Assembly (NCBI GenBank): GCA_003576535.1
Contig: QXCQ01000018.1
Span: 127,788 to 171,721, forward strand
DNA length: 43,934 nt
DNA from: Nakamurella silvestris
GTDB taxonomy: Bacteria > Actinomycetota > Actinomycetes > Mycobacteriales > Nakamurellaceae
Reading direction: 5' to 3'
Shown one piece after another: positions 40,825-43,934 of this stretch (position 1 is the first letter of the stretch; every line of letters begins with the position of its first letter). The notes under the pieces are model-generated. The model saw nothing but the letters and a program-made list of their open reading frames with translations, was not told the DNA's origin and made no database searches. The translations under genes were made by a program, and so were the position numbers.

Positions 40825-41275
40825 GAGCAAGTCTGAAGTTCCGCGGGCCGAGGATCGCCTCGGTCGCCGCGTCAAGGAAGCCCATGCAGCGCTGCGGTCG
40901 GCCATGGATCGTGCCTTGATCTCGGTCGGGATCACGGTGCCGCAGTACGTCTGTCTGACGATGCTGGCCCAGGGTGGGCAACATTCGAAGGCAGAGCTGG
41001 CCCGCGCGGTGTTCGTCACGCGGCAGACGATGACCGTGTTGCTGGACGGTATGGAAGCTCGGGGGCACGTCGCGCGCGTGGACGTGCCCCCGACCACCCG
41101 CGCCGTCCCGTACCTCGTCACGGCGGAGGGCCTGCGATTACTCGCTGAGGCAGAGGCGAAAATCAGTCGGGTGGAGCAGGCGATGACCTCCGATCTGACC
41201 GCAGGCGAGGAGGAGGTCCTGGGGCAGTTGTTGGCCCGGTGCGCACAGAACGTCCGTGCCTACGAGGCGGACTAG
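40823..41275 (+). CDS. MarR-family regulator
   Basis: A 150-residue winged-helix repressor-type protein. Helices 1 and 2 (GRRVKEAHAALRSAMDRALIS, VPQYVCLTMLAQ) are followed by the recognition region HSKAELARAVFVTRQTMTVLLDGMEARGHVARV and the wing DVPPTTRAVPYLVTAEG. The C-terminal helices form the dimer. ATG 40823 is embedded in an inverted repeat with no Shine-Dalgarno, so the mRNA is probably leaderless and repressed by its own product. The divergent VOC-EVE pair should be the regulated targets. Confidence 0.9.
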   Translation: MSKSEVPRAEDRLGRRVKEAHAALRSAMDRALISVGITVPQYVCLTMLAQGGQHSKAELARAVFVTRQTMTVLLDGMEARGHVARVDVPPTTRAVPYLVTAEGLRLLAEAEAKISRVEQAMTSDLTAGEEEVLGQLLARCAQNVRAYEAD

Positions 41276-41289
41276 GGGCGCACTGTCGT

Positions 41290-41378
41290 GTCCCGCTTAC
41301 CGCGCTCGGTCCCGACTACCGCGCTCCTTGCGTACTGCGCGATTGTCGGCAAAGAGCGCGGTCATAGAGGGCCGGGAC
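41290..41378. repeat. Nested direct and inverted repeat before the DUF72 gene
   Basis: ACCGCGCTC (41318-41326) pairs with GAGCGCGGT (41354-41362), and outer GTCCCG (41309-41314) pairs nearly with CGGGAC (41373-41378). The left arm is duplicated just upstream (TCCCGCTTACCGCGCTC near 41291-41307). It separates marR from the DUF72 gene and might act as a terminator or another repeat family. Confidence 0.55.
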
Positions 41379-41403
41379 GGGGTGCGCCTCGTATCCTCGG
41401 CCC

Positions 41404-42225
41404 ATGGCAACTGCGCGGGTGGGTGTGTCCGGCTGGCGGTATCCCGGCTGGCGGGGTGTGTTCTACCCAGAGAAACTGCCGCAGCGCCGTGAACTCGAGT
41501 ACGCGGCCGAGCACCTGACCTCGATCGAGATCAACGGCACCTTCTACTCCCTGCAGCGGGCGTCCAGCTTCACCACCTGGCGCCAGGAGACGCCCGAGGA
41601 TTTTGTGTTCACGGTCAAGGGCAGCCGGTTCATCACCCACATGAAACGGCTGATCGGCGGCGCGGACCTGCTGCCGAACTTCCTGGCCTCCGGGATCCTG
41701 GCCCTGGGCCCGAAACTGGGTCCCTTCCTCTGGCAGTTGCCCCCCAACTTCGCCTTCGACGCCGAGCGGCTCGGTGCTTTCTTCGCCGACCTGCCGCGCT
41801 CCACCGCGGAAGCGGCGGTCATCGCGGCTCGGCATGACGACCGGGTACCCGAGGATCACGCCCACGTCACCAGCGAGGTGGACCTCCCGTTGCGGCACGC
41901 CCTGGAGGTTCGCCACCCGAGCTTCGTCTCCGACGTGGCGCTGAACCTGTGCCGGGACAACAGCATCGCCCTGGTGGTGGCCGACACCGGTGGGAAATGG
42001 CCCGAGATCACCGAAACCACAGCGGATTTCGTCTACGCCAGGTTGCACGGGCCGGAGGAGCTGTACGCCAGCGGCTACACCGATGAGGGGCTGGGCCTGT
42101 GGGCCGACCGGGTTGGTGGCTGGCTGGACGGCGGCCGGGATGTGTACATGTACTTCGACAATGATCTCAAGGCCTTCGCCCCACGCGATGCGATGGCGAT
42201 GATCGAACGGCTCCGTTCCCGCTGA
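41404..42225 (+). CDS. DUF72 (YecE-like) TIM-barrel protein
   Basis: A 273-residue protein of the DUF72/YecE family. The start VGVSGWRYPGWRGVFYPEKLPQRRELEYAAEHLTSIEINGTFYSLQ is the family hallmark. FVFTVKGSRFITHMKRL, LGPKLGPFLWQLPPNF, HALEVRHPSF, DFVYARLHG and DVYMYFDND also match. The fold resembles xylose-isomerase-like TIM barrels, but no reaction is established for these stand-alone proteins. ATG 41404 has TATCCT (41392-41397) at leaderless distance and no ribosome site. A 70-bp palindrome follows the stop by 8 bp. Confidence 0.92.
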   Translation: MATARVGVSGWRYPGWRGVFYPEKLPQRRELEYAAEHLTSIEINGTFYSLQRASSFTTWRQETPEDFVFTVKGSRFITHMKRLIGGADLLPNFLASGILALGPKLGPFLWQLPPNFAFDAERLGAFFADLPRSTAEAAVIAARHDDRVPEDHAHVTSEVDLPLRHALEVRHPSFVSDVALNLCRDNSIALVVADTGGKWPEITETTADFVYARLHGPEELYASGYTDEGLGLWADRVGGWLDGGRDVYMYFDNDLKAFAPRDAMAMIERLRSR

Positions 42226-42233
42226 CCCCTTCC

Positions 42234-42303
42234 GTTCCCGCGCACGTTGTTGGTGTTCGCGCGCGAAACATCGTGCGCGAGGAGGGAGAACGTGCGCGGG
42301 AAC
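42234..42303. repeat. 70-bp palindrome, copy 3 (interior decayed)
   Basis: The 15-bp ends GTTCCCGCGCACGTT and AACGTGCGCGGGAAC are identical to copy 1 and the length is again 70 bp. The middle no longer pairs well (GGTGTTCGCGCGCG against CGTGCGCGAGGAGG). It lies just after the DUF72 gene. The rest of 42304-42488 shows no gene. Confidence 0.85.
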
Positions 42304-42488
42304 TGGGGGGTTTGGGCTGGTCCGGGGGGGGTGTGGCCGCGTGTGACACGCCCTGTGTGGATAGGTCTTCCGGTGGGGCGGGTTCGTGGTTAGTGTGACG
42401 GCTTGGCCTGGTGTTTCGGGGCCGGGTGTGTGGGCAGGTCGCGCGTTTCGGTCTTGGTGGGCGGGGGGTCGCTCGGAGGGGTGGGGAG

Positions 42489-43184
42489 ATGTGTCGGTTC
42501 TGGGGGCGGTGGTGGTTCTTGGTGTGGGTGGGGGCCGTGTTGGTGGTGGCCGGGTGTGTGGCTGATCCGGTGCGGGGGTCTGATGTCGGATCGTTGACGG
42601 TTGTGTCGGTGCCGCCTGGGTCGGTGTTCGATACGACGGCGGGGTCTGACGGGGCGTCGGTGTCGGTGACTGGGCGGGTGAGTGATGCATCGACGGAAGC
42701 AACTATGCCGCTCTCGCCCACGACCCAGACCACCGGCCGGCCGGTGGACCCGGATGCTGAAGCCCGGCGGGAGATCGAGGGCGTGTGGTTGGAGTACTGG
42801 CGGATCTACACCACCAGTACCGCGATGTCGTCGGCGGAGTTGAAGGCTGAGATCACCGCGGTCGCGGTGGATCCGATCAGGAACGACGTGATCAAACAGG
42901 CGGCGTACTTCCAGACCGAAGGATTGGAGAAGTACGGACCTGTCGAGCATCGGATTGATTGGGTGCACTGGATCGGCACGTTCGCGGTCGGTATCCATGG
43001 TCGCTCTGCGTTCATCGGTGACTGCACCGATCAGAGCGGTTTCGGATCGCGTTACGCGAAGTCGAAGAAGAAGCGAAGTGTCGGCGTCGCCGAGGACCTG
43101 GTGGTGGGCAAGCTTTCGAGAACCTCCGGTGAGAGGTGGAAACTGGTGCAGCTGTATTACATCGACGGCATCGGGTGTCGATGA
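42489..43184 (+). CDS. Putative lipoprotein with NTF2-like C-terminal domain
   Basis: A 231-residue protein. Residues 1-22 are a lipoprotein signal: basic MCRFWGR, hydrophobic WWFLVWVGAVLVV and lipobox VAGC, predicting lipid attachment at C22. A Ser/Thr/Val-rich linker (23-80) follows. Residues 85-231 form a domain beginning EARREIEGVWLEYWRIYTT and ending GERWKLVQLYYIDGIGC, a pattern resembling NTF2-like outer-surface domains in actinobacteria; that is an inference. Candidate disulfide cysteines are in GDCTDQ and at the C-terminus. ATG 42489 follows GGAGGGG. Its stop overlaps the next gene by ATGA. Codon use is richer in T-ending codons and G/T on the coding strand than upstream genes, suggesting acquisition. 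Confidence 0.65.
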   Translation: MCRFWGRWWFLVWVGAVLVVAGCVADPVRGSDVGSLTVVSVPPGSVFDTTAGSDGASVSVTGRVSDASTEATMPLSPTTQTTGRPVDPDAEARREIEGVWLEYWRIYTTSTAMSSAELKAEITAVAVDPIRNDVIKQAAYFQTEGLEKYGPVEHRIDWVHWIGTFAVGIHGRSAFIGDCTDQSGFGSRYAKSKKKRSVGVAEDLVVGKLSRTSGERWKLVQLYYIDGIGCR

Positions 43185-43934
43185 TGATCTCTGGTTGCGT
43201 ACGTTCGGTCGTGGTGGGCCTCGCCGTACTGGCATCAATCACTCATCCCAGGGTCCTTCCCGGCCGGGTGGCAGTTGATGAGGGCCCGATTACCGTGGAC
43301 AACGGAGGTGATCGTCCGTACGGGGACTCGATTGTGGTGGGCGTGAGTACACACCAGACCATCAATCAGAATGAGATCCCTCTAGGCGTCGATATTGTCG
43401 GCACTCTTACCTCGGGACCATCGGAGGTAGAGCCGGACCCGCAGGTGTGCGGGTGGCGGTCGGTGTCGAACAATGTGGCTGCTGGTGGGGGTGGTTTTGG
43501 GAGTAGTGGTGTTTCGGGTGAGTCGTTGTTGGAGAGGTTTTCGTGTGAGCCGGATGAGTCGGCGGGGCCGGTGTGGTTTCGCAGGGTTGCGGTGCGTGCC
43601 CGCGCAGCCGGGTTAGAGCAGTCTCCGGGTGTTGTCGTCGTAGCGCCGTCGCCGTCGGCCGAGGTGTTGGCGGTCAGCGCGGTGGGGCGGTTGAGGGTGT
43701 CTGCGCCGGTGGTGCATGTGGGTCCGGTGCCTGATCGGGTGGCGGTGAATACCTGGACGTGGTTGTGGGTGGATGAGCCGGATCCGTTGTCGATTCGGGT
43801 GGCGGCGGGGGGTGTGTCGGTGGTGGCGACGGCGACGTTGACCTCCACGAGGTGGTCGTCGGATGAGCCCGAGAGCAGCCCGGTGGTCTGTGCGGGTGCG
43901 GGTGAGCCGCCGGCTCCGCACGTCACAGGTGTCC
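43181..43934 (+). CDS. Secreted or surface protein, partial (runs off window)
   Basis: At least 251 codons, open to the window end. It was found by direct translation from ATG 43181, which overlaps the lipoprotein stop (ATGA). MMISGCVRSVVVGLAVLASI may be a weak signal peptide. The region near 75-110 has VCGWRSVSNN and a Gly/Ser-rich run. Further on is APVVHVGPVPDRVAVNTWTWLWVDEPDPLSIRVAAGGVSVVATATLTSTRWS and then VCAGAGEP. The TWLW...ATATxT...W pattern recalls secreted actinobacterial proteins of unknown function often mislabelled ATP/GTP-binding. GGT, GTT, AGT and TTG codons are frequent, unlike the housekeeping genes here. With the coupled lipoprotein it probably forms an envelope-exposed pair. 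Function is unknown. Confidence 0.6.
   Translation, partial: MMISGCVRSVVVGLAVLASITHPRVLPGRVAVDEGPITVDNGGDRPYGDSIVVGVSTHQTINQNEIPLGVDIVGTLTSGPSEVEPDPQVCGWRSVSNNVAAGGGGFGSSGVSGESLLERFSCEPDESAGPVWFRRVAVRARAAGLEQSPGVVVVAPSPSAEVLAVSAVGRLRVSAPVVHVGPVPDRVAVNTWTWLWVDEPDPLSIRVAAGGVSVVATATLTSTRWSSDEPESSPVVCAGAGEPPAPHVTGV

Overview
The window is a high-GC chromosomal segment of an actinobacterium. Supporting signs are strongly G/C-ending codons, many GTG and TTG starts, ATGA/GTGA/TTGA stop-start overlaps, apparently leaderless promoters, a DinB/DUF664 protein of the mycothiol-associated type, MarP, a Crp that looks orthologous to mycobacterial Rv3676, and a 6C small RNA beside an ssd-type gene. The gene order matches three separate Mycobacterium tuberculosis blocks: Rv0474-Rv0476, Rv3628-Rv3604c and Rv3677c-Rv3654c. 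The genus cannot be fixed from sequence alone; a non-mycobacterial actinomycete such as a Nakamurella-like or propionibacterial relative would fit.

Layout. 1-4546: repeat-rich edge, an unknown membrane protein, a VOC protein, a kinase-like P-loop protein without the Walker A lysine, then XRE regulator, HbhA-like protein and DUF2516 protein. 4547-20085: ppa (minus), then a long plus-strand run of dacB, zincin-type metalloprotease, tilS, hpt, ftsH, folE-folP-folB-folK, DUF3180, a large Ala-rich DUF6779-type membrane protein, a NUDIX-metallo-beta-lactamase fusion and rlmA. 20176-28570: crp and a small membrane protein (minus), nth, NUDIX CoA pyrophosphatase and marP (plus), then an EphE-like hydrolase, a holin-superfamily membrane protein, DinB and acs (minus). 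28783-30598: a Fic-like protein and two divergent non-coding RNAs, a probable Ms1/scr3559-like RNA on minus and a clear 6C RNA on plus. 30599-39973: a Tad-type pilus locus (ssd/tadZ, tadA, tadB, tadC, then DUF4244 pilin, TadE, TadG-like) split by a 4.3-kb minus-strand block of two MFS transporters, a DeoR regulator and a RibD/DHFR-like enzyme. 39974-43934: EVE, VOC and MarR genes around a double operator, a DUF72 protein, then a lipoprotein and a secreted protein whose base composition differs from the rest; the last gene runs off the window.

How the genes work together. ftsH to folK is overlapping or nearly so and covers membrane-protein quality control plus the dihydrofolate branch from GTP to the pterin-pABA condensation. 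dacB, the metalloprotease, tilS and hpt serve the cell wall, tRNA-Ile decoding and purine salvage. marP, crp, nth and neighbours are a conserved stress and housekeeping block. The Tad genes should build a Flp-like pilus or secretion fibre.

The most distinctive non-coding content is three families of intergenic palindromes. They have fixed lengths (47 bp, six complete or edge-cut copies; 70 bp, three copies; 43 bp, two copies), sit mostly at gene ends, and look like REP/MITE-type elements. The 6C RNA here has three C-rich hairpin loops. Together with the probable Ms1-like RNA it forms a divergent regulatory-RNA pair beside the pilus operon.
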